In this document: one piece after another, positions 1 through 7,510 of the stretch
How the letters are laid out: each line of letters begins with the position of its first letter
Position numbering within the stretch: the stretch's first letter is position 1
DNA from: Bacillota bacterium
Lineage (GTDB): Bacteria; Bacillota; Clostridia; Oscillospirales; Ruminococcaceae
Direction of reading: 5' to 3'
DNA: 9,656 nucleotides
Assembly (NCBI GenBank): GCA_023456995.1
Contig: JAEWNU010000016.1
Span: forward strand, 1 to 9,656
Notes under the pieces: generated by a model
Databases searched by the model: none
Told to the model about the DNA's origin: nothing
What the model saw: only the letters and a program-made list of their open reading frames with translations
Program-made: the position numbers and the translations under genes

Positions 1-1
1 T

Positions 2-1639
2 ATTCTCACCACAGTGCTGACGGCGGGTCTGGTTTCAGCACTGCTTTACGACCGACATCTGTCTGAAATTAAGCAGACGATCAGGGCCGAAACGGAGTAT
101 ATTGCTTCTTATATGTCGGGGCGAACCGTTTCGGATGAGGAGCTTCAGGAGCTTTCGTCCATTACACAGGGACGTGTAACATGGATTGCATTAGATGGAA
201 CAGTATTGTTTGACAGCGTTAGCCGGCCCGAGACAATGGAGAACCACGCTGATCGTCAGGAGGTTATTTTAGCGCTGCAAAATGGCTCGGGAGAGGATAC
301 CCGACATTCAGCGACGCTGGGCGGCTTGACCAGCTATTATTTTGCACGCCAGATGGCAGATGGCACGGTGCTGCGTGTTGCATACAGCACCCAGAGTTTG
401 TATAGCACCATGTCTTCGACTTTGGTGACACTGGTAGGGGTCATATTTGCTGTGCTTTTAATATCGGTGCTGTTGTCCCGCCGCATCACAAAAGGCATCA
501 TTGAGCCCATCAACCGCTTGGATCTATCTGATCCGCTGGCCTGCGAAAGTTATGAGGAGCTCTATCCGCTGCTCTCGCGCATCAGCAGCCAGAATATGCA
601 GATCAAAAGTCAGATGGATGATCTCAAAAAGATGCAGAGTGAATTTTCGGCCATTATTCAGAACATGCGCGAGGGGTTGGTATTGCTTTCAAACGATGGC
701 AGCATCCTGTCGATCAACCCCAGTGCTGCCCGGCTGCTTGGTATTCCGCACGGCAACTACGTCGGCAAATTTTTGCTGAATTTTGAGCGCGGCGAGGAGA
801 TGCGAACCGCCATTGAGCAGCTTGCACAGAAAAAGAGCGCTGAATTTATTATTTCTAAGGGTGGGCGCAGCTACCGCATGCTGGCAAACCCTGTTGCAAC
901 AGGTGGTAGTCTGATGCTGATGATGGATGCAACCGAGCAGCTCGCGGCCGAACAGCTTCGCCGCGAATTTTCAGCCAACGTCTCGCACGAACTTAAAACA
1001 CCGCTTCAGTCCATTCTGGGTTACGCCGAAATCATGAAAAACGGCATAGCTAAACCGTCGGATTTTCCACGGTTTATTGAGCGCATCTATCGCGAGGCGC
1101 AGCGCTTGATCGCGCTGGTTGAGGATATTATATCCCTTTCGCATCTCGATGAGGGAGAGGATATGCCCACCGAGCGGGTTGAGCTATTATCGGTCGCGCG
1201 GGAGGCGGCAGACAGGCTGCATCAGGCGGCAGGTGACGCCGGCGTCAATTTAAGTGTTGACGGACAGCCTACCGAAATTATCGGTGTGCGCCGTTTAATC
1301 TCTGAAATGATCTATAATCTATGTGATAATGCGATAAAATATAACCGCAAGGGTGGAAATGCATCCATCTCGGTCGGATGTGCGGAAGATGGCAGTGTGC
1401 TGCTCACTGTTTCTGATACCGGCTGTGGTATTTCCGAGGCGCATCAAAGTCGGGTTTTTGAACGTTTTTACCGCGTGGATAAAAGCCACTCAAAGGAGAC
1501 AGGCGGCACCGGTCTGGGATTGTCGATTGTCAAACACGCTGCGGTGCGGCATAATGCAAAGATAACGCTGCAGAGTAAGGAAAATGAGGGCACGACGATC
1601 ACTGTTCGGTTTCCTGTTGATTATGAGGCAAAAAAATAG
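2..1639 (+). CDS. PhoR-like sensor histidine kinase, 5' partial
   Basis: Membrane-bound sensor kinase that should autophosphorylate on histidine and pass the phosphate to a response regulator, probably PhoB-like and encoded before the window. The frame is open from base 2. A GTG at 14 would leave only about 11 residues of the first membrane helix, so the true start lies upstream. Numbering from that GTG, an extracytoplasmic region (about 15-134) is followed by a second membrane helix (136-154), a short HAMP-like linker with IIEPIN, a PAS-like domain (about 213-310), and the HisKA H-box SHELKTP with H325. The HATPase domain has the N-box DNAIKY (N439), DTGCG (D468) and GGTGLGLSI (497-505). All catalytic motifs are intact. 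The order TM, loop, TM, short linker, PAS, kinase is typical of clostridial PhoR/WalK-type kinases. The phosphate-sensing role is inferred from architecture only and another stimulus is possible. Confidence 0.9.
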   Translation: MLTTVLTAGLVSALLYDRHLSEIKQTIRAETEYIASYMSGRTVSDEELQELSSITQGRVTWIALDGTVLFDSVSRPETMENHADRQEVILALQNGSGEDTRHSATLGGLTSYYFARQMADGTVLRVAYSTQSLYSTMSSTLVTLVGVIFAVLLISVLLSRRITKGIIEPINRLDLSDPLACESYEELYPLLSRISSQNMQIKSQMDDLKKMQSEFSAIIQNMREGLVLLSNDGSILSINPSAARLLGIPHGNYVGKFLLNFERGEEMRTAIEQLAQKKSAEFIISKGGRSYRMLANPVATGGSLMLMMDATEQLAAEQLRREFSANVSHELKTPLQSILGYAEIMKNGIAKPSDFPRFIERIYREAQRLIALVEDIISLSHLDEGEDMPTERVELLSVAREAADRLHQAAGDAGVNLSVDGQPTEIIGVRRLISEMIYNLCDNAIKYNRKGGNASISVGCAEDGSVLLTVSDTGCGISEAHQSRVFERFYRVDKSHSKETGGTGLGLSIVKHAAVRHNAKITLQSKENEGTTITVRFPVDYEAKK

Positions 1640-1690
1640 TAGCCGCTGGCTCTATTAGTCAACACCTAAAATCCTTTTTAAAGAAATGGC

Positions 1691-1732
1691 AAGGCACGTC
1701 AATCTGTAAAATCAAAAATATTGACATGCCTT
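1691..1732. repeat. Imperfect inverted repeat downstream of the PhoR-like kinase
   Basis: The arms AAGGCACGTCAAT (1691-1703) and ATTGACATGCCTT (1720-1732) are complementary over 13 bp with one mismatch, around a 16-base loop. In a minus-strand RNA the mismatch becomes a G-U wobble, so that strand would fold better. A plus-strand transcript would have the stem followed by CAGTAGTATTTTC, a poor U-tract. It could be a weak terminator for the kinase operon or a protein-binding palindrome; the sequence does not decide. Confidence 0.4.
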
Positions 1733-1747
1733 CAGTAGTATTTTCTC

Positions 1748-1778
1748 TTAACATATCGTACTCACTAGGGACTATAAT
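1748..1778 (+). promoter_or_regulatory. Possible sigma-70-type promoter in the convergent gap
   Basis: TTAACA (1748-1753) is followed after 19 bases by a perfect TATAAT (1773-1778). The spacer is longer than the usual 17, and such motifs arise by chance in AT-rich DNA. No protein gene lies downstream, so if it is active the product would be a small RNA of roughly 160 bases ending at the hairpin at 1893-1940. Confidence 0.2.
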
Positions 1779-1892
1779 AAGGTTGTTTGGATTTTTAATT
1801 GTTTTGGGGTGCCATCCCTAGGTTTTAAAAGTATGTGCACTGCTATAATGCATTAAAAAAGTTTATTAGTTGGAAAGCGGATATTAGAAGAT

Positions 1893-1940
1893 ACAGTGCG
1901 TCGCCCAGTTTACGAAAATGCAAACTGGGCGACGCACTGT
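1893..1940. repeat. Perfect 19-bp inverted repeat, candidate bidirectional terminator or palindromic repeat element
   Basis: The left arm ACAGTGCGTCGCCCAGTTT (1893-1911) is exactly repeated in reverse complement at 1922-1940, with a 10-base spacer. The stem is far more GC-rich than the DNA around it. It sits 52 bases beyond the end of the RND permease gene and 253 bases beyond the PhoR-like kinase gene, so it could stop transcripts from both sides. Neither side has the run of Ts expected of a standard intrinsic terminator: TAATTTAGG follows on the plus strand and ATCTTCTAA on the minus strand. A dispersed palindromic (REP-like) element is the main alternative. Confidence 0.7.
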
Positions 1941-1992
1941 TAATTTAGGAGCAGCCGTAACTTTTAAACGACTGTATCATGATAGCTTTTTG

Positions 1993-4900
1993 CTATTTTG
2001 CCGCTTCGCGTAGTTGTGCTTTTTCCTGTTTTCTGCGTGCGCGGTCTTCTTTATCAAACATCAGGTAGAAGGTGGGGATGAGCACCAGTGTGAGCACGGT
2101 CGAAAGGGTCAGACCGCCGATCACGACAACAGACATGCCCTGCATCATTTCAACCTTGCCGCCAATACCGAGCGCCATGGGCAAAAGGCCCATAACGGTG
2201 GTCAGGGTAGACATCAGGATGGGGCGCATACGGGTGCGGCCCGCAAAGATAATGGCCTCACGTACCTCCATGCCCTGAACGCGCATGATATCTGTAAAGT
2301 CAATAAGGACAATGGCGTTGTTAACCACGATACCCACCAGCATAACCAGACCAATCAGTGAGGTCATGCTGATAGAATTTCCGGTGACAGACAAGCCGAA
2401 AAACGCACCTGTCAGCGAGAAAGGAATCGAGATCATAACCACGAGCGAAAACGCTAATGACTCAAACTGAATAGCCATGACTGCAAAAACGAGGAATATT
2501 GCAGTTAGCAACGCAAAGCCAATGTTGGTAAACTCATCTTTCATCATGTCCATGTCGCCGCCAGCTCGAAGGGTTACGCCGTCTGGCAGATCTAGATCCT
2601 GCATGATGGCGATAGCCTGATTGGTCATGGCAGTGACATCTGCGCCGCTGGCCGGTGTACCGGAAACGGTTACGATATAATCACCCTCCTCGCGCGAGAT
2701 GGCGGTGGGGCCTTCTTCATAGACAACCTGTGCAATATCCATTAACGCTACCTGACCGCGCGAGGGGGTGTCAATTATGAGGCCATATAAGTCACTGATG
2801 TTCTTATAGCGGCCGGAGGGGAATTCCACTTTGACATTGTAGGTCGTATCGCCGTCCTGATACTCCATGGCGGTGACACCCGAGATTTTATTGGAGGCAG
2901 CAGTGAGCGCTGAATAAGGCGTCATGCCGACTGCGCTGGCCAGGATCGGGTCAACCTCAATCTTAGCACGCGGGTCGCCATCCGAGACGCTGCTACTGGT
3001 TGTGGCAATGCCGTCCATTTGAGTCAGGCGCTCTTTAACAGCAGCGGCGGCAGTTTTGAGCGCGTTGTAATCAGCCCCGACAAGATCAATTTCAACATTG
3101 GTGCCGCTGCTAAAGGACATGGCACTTTCTGCGGTGGTAGTGATGCTACAGTTTTGGATATGTGCCGTCTTTTCGCGAATCTGGTTGACGAAATCATCGG
3201 TGGAAGTGTTGCGATTATCCTTAAGCGAAATAGAAATTGAACCGCTGCCCGAAGAGCCACCACCAAACATGCCGCCTCCACTACTGCCAGCACTTAGCGA
3301 ATAGGATTCAACATCCGGCTCCTCCTTGATGATATTTTCTATTTCCGTCATAATGTTGTTGGTTGCTTCAAGACTTAGACCGGATTTTGTTTCGACCGAC
3401 AGGTTGACATCGCCGCGGTCCATCTTGGGCATCATTTCCATTTTGATTTGGCTAAACATCAGCCCTGCGACAACAAGGCAGGCAACCGCTATGAGCACAA
3501 CGGTTTTGCGGGCATTAACCGCTCTTCTGAGCAATCTGGTGTAATATTTATCGATGAATTTAAGCAGGCGATTTGAAACAGATTCCATTTTTTCTCGCGG
3601 CTTCATTTTTACGAATAGAAGTGGTACCAGCGTCAGCGCGCTAATGAGAGAGGCCGTAATTGAAAACACAATAGTGAAACCGGTATCTTTAAATAGCTGG
3701 CCTGCCATTCCATCCATCAGCGAAATAGGCAAGAACACAACAACGGTGGTAGCGGTGGAGGCGATAACCGAGCCAGCGACAAGGTTTGCACCCGTTGCAA
3801 CGCTTTCTTTAAAGGTGCGCTCTTCGGTTCGGGCTCTAAAGCAGCTTTCAATGACGACGATAGAGTTATCTACCATCATACCGATGCCCACAACAAGGCC
3901 GCCTAGCGACATCATATTGATTGTCATATCAAAGGCCGACATCATCACGAGTGCAGCTAAAACCGAAATTGGCATGGATAAGCCAACTATTAGCGAGGCA
4001 CGCCATTCGCCGAAGAAAAAGATCAGAACCAGAACAGAAATAACCAAACCCAAAATTAGGGATGAAACCACGCTGTTAATGTTATTCATGATGGTTTCGC
4101 CGCTGTTTGAGCTGATTTTGATATTCAGGCCGAGGCTATCGTTTGCGTTAAACTTATCCACCAAGGCGGATATTTGGTTACACAGTTGAATCGTGTTGGC
4201 GCTTTGCTCTTTGGTAACCGAAATACTGATGTTCTCATATCCATTTCTTCGGCTGTAAGAAGCACGTTCCTGTTCGGCCATATACACATTAGCGACATCG
4301 GAAATATGCAGAATATCTCCAGACTTTAACGAGATTGGAATATTGGCCAACGCCTGATAAGTATCATATTCAGCGCTACCAACCATGCCCAGCTCAATGT
4401 CGCCACGGTTAGCTGCGCCCAAGGTTATCTCAAACTCGGCGGAAGAAATCGCTTTGGAAATGTCGCTCATAGTCAGGCCGTACTGAGTCAGGCGATCCTC
4501 CATGAGCTCGATACTAATATATTTGTTTCGGCCGCCGCGCACGCTAACCTCGCCAACACCTTCGATTTTTTCAATTTCGGGTACAATATTGTCTTCAATA
4601 TAGTCGGTAACACTGGTTGAGTCGCCATCTGAAGTAATGGATAAGCGCATGACCGAGTTGTTCATGTTTGCAGTACTCATCTTAATGATGGTGGGGTCTC
4701 CGGCATCATCTGGCAGCTTGATTCTTGACAAGGCCGATGTGACGTCCTGATATTTGTCGTCCATGTCGTCGTTGTATGAAAACTCCAGCATAACGCGCGA
4801 GCTTCCCTCGCTAGAAGTTGAAGACATGCTCTTAACGCCACTGACAGCAGAAAGTGCTCCTTCAATTCGCTCAGTTATTGCCTGATCCACCTCGTCAGGG

Positions 4901-5067
4901 GAAGCCCCGCTGTAACGCGTCATGACAATCATCATCGGCATATCCATTTCAGGTGTCGATTCAATCGGCATGCCCAAGATGGAGCCTACGCCAAACAAAA
5001 AAAGTGCAAGGACGCAAACAAGAATACAAACAGGGCGCTTGACCGCAAAGTTTGGGAGAGAAAACAT
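1993..5067 (-). CDS. RND-family efflux permease (AcrB/SwrC-like, HAE1 type)
   Basis: Inner-membrane proton-driven exporter of the resistance-nodulation-division superfamily, working with the adaptor encoded just upstream. At 1024 residues it has full family length and the duplicated layout: TM1 (about 12-32), first extracytoplasmic porter half (to about 330), a membrane block (about 332-487), TM7 (about 522-539), second porter half (to about 845), and the last membrane block (about 848-1003). TM4 carries GMMVDNSIVVIE, with D400 matching AcrB D407 and N401 replacing D408. TM10 carries VGIVVNNAIVLID, with N916 where AcrB has K940. A Gly/Ser-rich loop spans 594-610. The ATG at 5067 is preceded by AAGGAGGG. 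A basic, charged tail (1005-1024) is cytoplasmic. Substrates cannot be told from sequence; drugs, bile-type detergents, lipids or peptides such as surfactin (the SwrC case) are possible. No TolC-like gene is nearby, as expected for a single-membrane host. Confidence 0.93.
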   Translation of the reverse strand: MFSLPNFAVKRPVCILVCVLALFLFGVGSILGMPIESTPEMDMPMMIVMTRYSGASPDEVDQAITERIEGALSAVSGVKSMSSTSSEGSSRVMLEFSYNDDMDDKYQDVTSALSRIKLPDDAGDPTIIKMSTANMNNSVMRLSITSDGDSTSVTDYIEDNIVPEIEKIEGVGEVSVRGGRNKYISIELMEDRLTQYGLTMSDISKAISSAEFEITLGAANRGDIELGMVGSAEYDTYQALANIPISLKSGDILHISDVANVYMAEQERASYSRRNGYENISISVTKEQSANTIQLCNQISALVDKFNANDSLGLNIKISSNSGETIMNNINSVVSSLILGLVISVLVLIFFFGEWRASLIVGLSMPISVLAALVMMSAFDMTINMMSLGGLVVGIGMMVDNSIVVIESCFRARTEERTFKESVATGANLVAGSVIASTATTVVVFLPISLMDGMAGQLFKDTGFTIVFSITASLISALTLVPLLFVKMKPREKMESVSNRLLKFIDKYYTRLLRRAVNARKTVVLIAVACLVVAGLMFSQIKMEMMPKMDRGDVNLSVETKSGLSLEATNNIMTEIENIIKEEPDVESYSLSAGSSGGGMFGGGSSGSGSISISLKDNRNTSTDDFVNQIREKTAHIQNCSITTTAESAMSFSSGTNVEIDLVGADYNALKTAAAAVKERLTQMDGIATTSSSVSDGDPRAKIEVDPILASAVGMTPYSALTAASNKISGVTAMEYQDGDTTYNVKVEFPSGRYKNISDLYGLIIDTPSRGQVALMDIAQVVYEEGPTAISREEGDYIVTVSGTPASGADVTAMTNQAIAIMQDLDLPDGVTLRAGGDMDMMKDEFTNIGFALLTAIFLVFAVMAIQFESLAFSLVVMISIPFSLTGAFFGLSVTGNSISMTSLIGLVMLVGIVVNNAIVLIDFTDIMRVQGMEVREAIIFAGRTRMRPILMSTLTTVMGLLPMALGIGGKVEMMQGMSVVVIGGLTLSTVLTLVLIPTFYLMFDKEDRARRKQEKAQLREAAK

Positions 5068-5070
5068 GTG

Positions 5071-6552
5071 CTATCCCTCCTTCTTTACGGGGGCTTCATT
5101 GGGGTGTACACCATCCTGCGGTGCGGCTTCGGATGATGCGCTGTCGTCGTCAAGCTGTTTATTTGACACCTTGGCTCCATCTTTTAGACTGGGGTGCCAG
5201 GTGGTGATGATGGCATCATTTGCAGTTATCCCAGAAGTGACTGATACCTTGTCGACGGTCATCATGCCTATGGTGACATCAATACGCTTTGCGATACCGT
5301 CATCATATATGTAAAGATAGGGCTGATTACCCTCGTAGTAGATGTTGTCAATTGAAACGGTGAGGGTATTCTTTTCCTGTGCCGTAACAGCCATAACCTT
5401 GACCACAGCCCCCGAGCGGGTGAGGTCACCGATGTTTTCGGTGAATTGGGCCTTGGCAGGGTAAAGGCCTGTGGAAGAATCCGCCTCGGGAGAAAGCTCA
5501 ATGACCTCGGCGTTATATTCTTTTCCGTTGTAGGTTACGACTACAGGTGCGCCTAGGGTCATAGTGGATGCGCCACCTTCTGAAAGGTTAAAACTGACGG
5601 TTGGAAGTCCTTCCTGAGAAATGACATAGCTGCTGGTCTGAGCGGAGATGACATTATAATCACTGACGCTCTTGGCAGCGATAACACCCGAAACCGGGGC
5701 GTAAACTTTGTGGTCACTCACGGCCTTCTGAGCATCCTGATAGGTCAGCTCAGCCTGCGAGCGGGTAATATCACGCGCAGCGGCATTTTCGCCTGTCGTC
5801 ATGCTTTTGTAGATATCATATTTATCTAACGCAGCCAGATAATCGTCATAAGCAGTTTCAAACTTGGTAATTTGGTCTTTATAATTACTATAGCTGGCAT
5901 AGTCATCCAGCATGTCTGTATAATCTTTCATGGCTTTGTTATAGGCGTCCCAGTTTTCAGCTGACTGATCGTCGTCATAGGCATCCTCAGCATTTTTGAG
6001 GTTTTTACGGTAACGTTTAAAATTAACAAGATCAAAATCGTCACCGGTAGCCACCTCTAAACTATCTCGCGCCCTTTCGTAGGAATTTTGTGCCGCTGTG
6101 ATCGCATTTTGATATTGCAGCTCAGTCAGCGCGTTTGCAGAGCCGGATTCTGCCGAAGCGATATCAGCCAGCGTTTTTTGATAAGCTAGCTCAGCTTTCT
6201 TAAGGGCTGTTTGGGCATCAGCATCGTTGAGTTCAAACAACAGGTCCCCCTTTTTAACGGTATCACCTGCGTTAAAATAGGTTCTGGCAACGGTTCCACC
6301 GACTTCGGGGTAAACCTTGACGCTTTGCGCTGCCGCTAATTTACCAGCAAATTCGGTTCGGCGTTCAAGCGTTTCGGTTTCGGGGTAGGTAATCTGAACC
6401 GCAATCGCGCTGCTTTTCTTTACGCCTGAAGGGCCGCCCCCTTGTTTTATAGCCGGTGTACTCTTGCTGCATCCAGCAAAGCCGGCGACCAAAGCTGCGG
6501 AAAGGGTCAGCAGCGCAAGCCGCCTGCACGTCTTTACAAATCTTAAACCCAT
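5071..6552 (-). CDS. RND efflux membrane-fusion (adaptor) lipoprotein, HlyD/AcrA-like
   Basis: Periplasmic-adaptor homologue that should sit on the outer face of the membrane and assemble with the RND permease encoded next. The 493-residue product begins with a lipoprotein signal: basic residues (K7, R10, R11), a hydrophobic stretch (12-25) and a lipobox F-A-G-C with C28 as the lipidated cysteine. The first half of the barrel-sandwich (lipoyl-like) domain is at about 78-110, with EVGGTVARTYFNAGDTVKKG. A long helical hairpin follows (about 111-281), then the second half with YAPVSGVIAAK (284-294). A beta-barrel and a membrane-proximal domain fill about 315-465, and a polar, acidic tail ends the protein. 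Residues 191-251 are unusually rich in Asp (13) and Tyr (10). The start ATG at 6552 has AGGAG eight bases upstream. First gene of a two-gene operon. Family assignment is firm; the exported substrate is unknown. Confidence 0.92.
   Translation of the reverse strand: MGLRFVKTCRRLALLTLSAALVAGFAGCSKSTPAIKQGGGPSGVKKSSAIAVQITYPETETLERRTEFAGKLAAAQSVKVYPEVGGTVARTYFNAGDTVKKGDLLFELNDADAQTALKKAELAYQKTLADIASAESGSANALTELQYQNAITAAQNSYERARDSLEVATGDDFDLVNFKRYRKNLKNAEDAYDDDQSAENWDAYNKAMKDYTDMLDDYASYSNYKDQITKFETAYDDYLAALDKYDIYKSMTTGENAAARDITRSQAELTYQDAQKAVSDHKVYAPVSGVIAAKSVSDYNVISAQTSSYVISQEGLPTVSFNLSEGGASTMTLGAPVVVTYNGKEYNAEVIELSPEADSSTGLYPAKAQFTENIGDLTRSGAVVKVMAVTAQEKNTLTVSIDNIYYEGNQPYLYIYDDGIAKRIDVTIGMMTVDKVSVTSGITANDAIITTWHPSLKDGAKVSNKQLDDDSASSEAAPQDGVHPNEAPVKKEG
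5076..5082 (-). promoter_or_regulatory. Ribosome binding site of the RND permease inside the adaptor gene
   Basis: The minus strand reads AAGGAGG just before the permease ATG, within the last codons of the adaptor gene (those for Lys-Glu-Gly before the TAG). Only three bases separate the adaptor stop from the permease start. The two proteins are therefore probably translationally coupled. Confidence 0.8.
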
Positions 6553-6631
6553 GTTGTCAACTCCTAAGCATTTTATTACAATTCAAAATTTTAACATCGG
6601 TTTATCAACTGAAGTTAAACTACACCCCAAA

Positions 6632-6657
6632 ATTATAAAAAAATTGAGATAATTCAA
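6632..6657 (-). promoter_or_regulatory. Candidate promoter of the efflux operon
   Basis: On the minus strand a perfect TATAAT (6637-6632) lies about 80 bases before the adaptor start. A TTGAAT (6657-6652) is only 14 bases upstream of it, which is short. A poorer TTTTTT (6661-6656) would give an 18-base spacer. A non-ideal promoter would fit activation by a regulator such as the divergent response regulator, but that is inference. AT-rich surroundings make chance matches likely. Confidence 0.35.
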
Positions 6658-6776
6658 AAAAGTTTACAATGAGTTCATTTGAAAATGTTATTCTTTTTTC
6701 GAAACTGAGGAATGGATTTTAAGTTTGCAGGAAACGTTTTGTGTATGAGCACTCTCAAGTATAGGGTATCTGTGTG

Positions 6777-6807
6777 AGCTTTTGTTAAAGAGCTTTAATC
6801 AAAAGCT
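6777..6807. promoter_or_regulatory. Near-perfect palindrome before the response regulator gene, possible operator
   Basis: The arms AGCTTTTGTTAAAG (6777-6790) and CTTTAATCAAAAGCT (6793-6807) pair over 14 bp with a single bulged base (T6799) and two central bases. The element ends 22 bases before the ATG at 6830. It could be a binding site for a dimeric regulator, including the response regulator itself, or a hairpin in the leader RNA. No U-tract follows, so it is not an intrinsic terminator. Confidence 0.45.
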
Positions 6808-6829
6808 AGTATTAGTGGGGGTAGGGCGA

Positions 6830-7510
6830 ATGTTTCATGTTTTGGTTGTGGAAGATGATCTGAAGCTGCGTCAGCTTTTATGCACAGTATTAATAAAAAA
6901 CGGGTATCGAGTTACAGGCGCAATGGATGGTCAGCAGGCATTAGCAGCTTTGGAACGTGAGTATGTCGACTTGATGATCTGTGATATTTTGATGCCCAAC
7001 ATGGACGGCTGTGAGTTGACCCGGTCACTGCGCGAGGCTGGATACACATTACCCGTGCTGATGGTGACAGCCTGCGAAACTTTTTTTGACAAGCAGCGTG
7101 GCTTTTTAGCGGGAACTGACGATTATATGGTTAAGCCGATAGACGTCAATGAAATGCTGCTGCGAGTAGGGGCGCTGCTGCGGCGTGCCAAAATTATCAG
7201 TGAGCGCAAGATCGTTTGCGGAAGCCTGACACTCAATTATGATGCATTGACTGTCAGCGGCGATGGCCTTAATGAATTGCTTCCGCAAAAGGAGTTTTAT
7301 TTGCTTTATAAGCTGTTGGCTTACGCTGGCAAGATTTTTACCCGGCAACAGTTAATGGACGAAATATGGGGCCTAGATTCATCTAGCGATGCACGGACGG
7401 TAGATGTTCACATCAATCGGTTGCGCGAACGGTTCAGGGATGACGGCAATTTTGACATCATTACGGTGCGTGGGCTGGGCTATAAGGCGGAGAAGCATAA
7501 TGAAGATTAA
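6830..7510 (+). CDS. OmpR/PhoB-family response regulator
   Basis: DNA-binding response regulator of 226 residues, the normal size for the family. The receiver domain (1-118) has the acidic pair D9/D10, phosphoacceptor D52 in CDILMPNMDG, T80, and K102 in the VKP motif. A winged-helix effector domain (about 125-220) carries LLPQKEFYLLYKLLAYAGKI, the recognition region TVDVHINRLRERF (190-202) and the closing RGLGYK. ATG 6830 is chosen because the receiver domain begins there (MFHVLVVEDD). An in-frame TTG at 6782 would add 16 residues unlike the family and lie inside the palindrome. The ribosome binding site is a weak G-rich run (GGGGGTAGGG) rather than AGGAGG. The gene overlaps the next one, the partner kinase, by 11 bases. 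Being divergent from the efflux operon, it is a good candidate for its regulator; this is positional inference. Confidence 0.93.
   Translation: MFHVLVVEDDLKLRQLLCTVLIKNGYRVTGAMDGQQALAALEREYVDLMICDILMPNMDGCELTRSLREAGYTLPVLMVTACETFFDKQRGFLAGTDDYMVKPIDVNEMLLRVGALLRRAKIISERKIVCGSLTLNYDALTVSGDGLNELLPQKEFYLLYKLLAYAGKIFTRQQLMDEIWGLDSSSDARTVDVHINRLRERFRDDGNFDIITVRGLGYKAEKHNED

Larger units (their letters stand above)
1640..1992. other. Non-coding gap between convergent genes
   Basis: This 353-base AT-rich stretch separates the end of the PhoR-like kinase gene from the end of the RND permease gene, which face each other. I find no credible protein gene: the ATG at 1834 is closed by a stop after seven codons and no other frame has a start with a ribosome binding site. 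It holds two inverted repeats and two TATAAT-like hexamers (1773-1778 and 1844-1849), annotated separately where supportable. A 10-bp palindrome TATCATGATA lies at 1975-1984. A small hairpin ATAGC-TTTTT-GCTAT (1982-1996) overlaps the permease stop codon. The likely job is transcription termination from both sides, possibly with a small RNA. Confidence 0.6.

Noticed and set aside
3554..4189. A 211-codon open frame on the plus strand
   Set aside because: It lies wholly antisense to the membrane-domain part of the RND permease gene, has no ribosome binding site, and its translation resembles no protein family. It is a by-product of the permease codons.
5945..5956. GCGTCCCAGTTT resembling part of the 1893-1940 hairpin arm
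   Set aside because: It matches only with a two-base gap, lies inside the adaptor coding sequence and has no partner arm. Chance similarity.
6600..6620. GTTTA...TAAAC inverted ends and AACT-GA-AGTT in the adaptor leader
   Set aside because: Very short, with different centres of symmetry. Expected by chance in AT-rich DNA.
7404..7499. A longer N-terminus for the small sensor kinase, starting at ATG 7404
   Set aside because: It would overlap the response regulator by over 100 bases and add a segment with no family resemblance. ATG 7500 has a proper ribosome binding site and precedes the first membrane helix.
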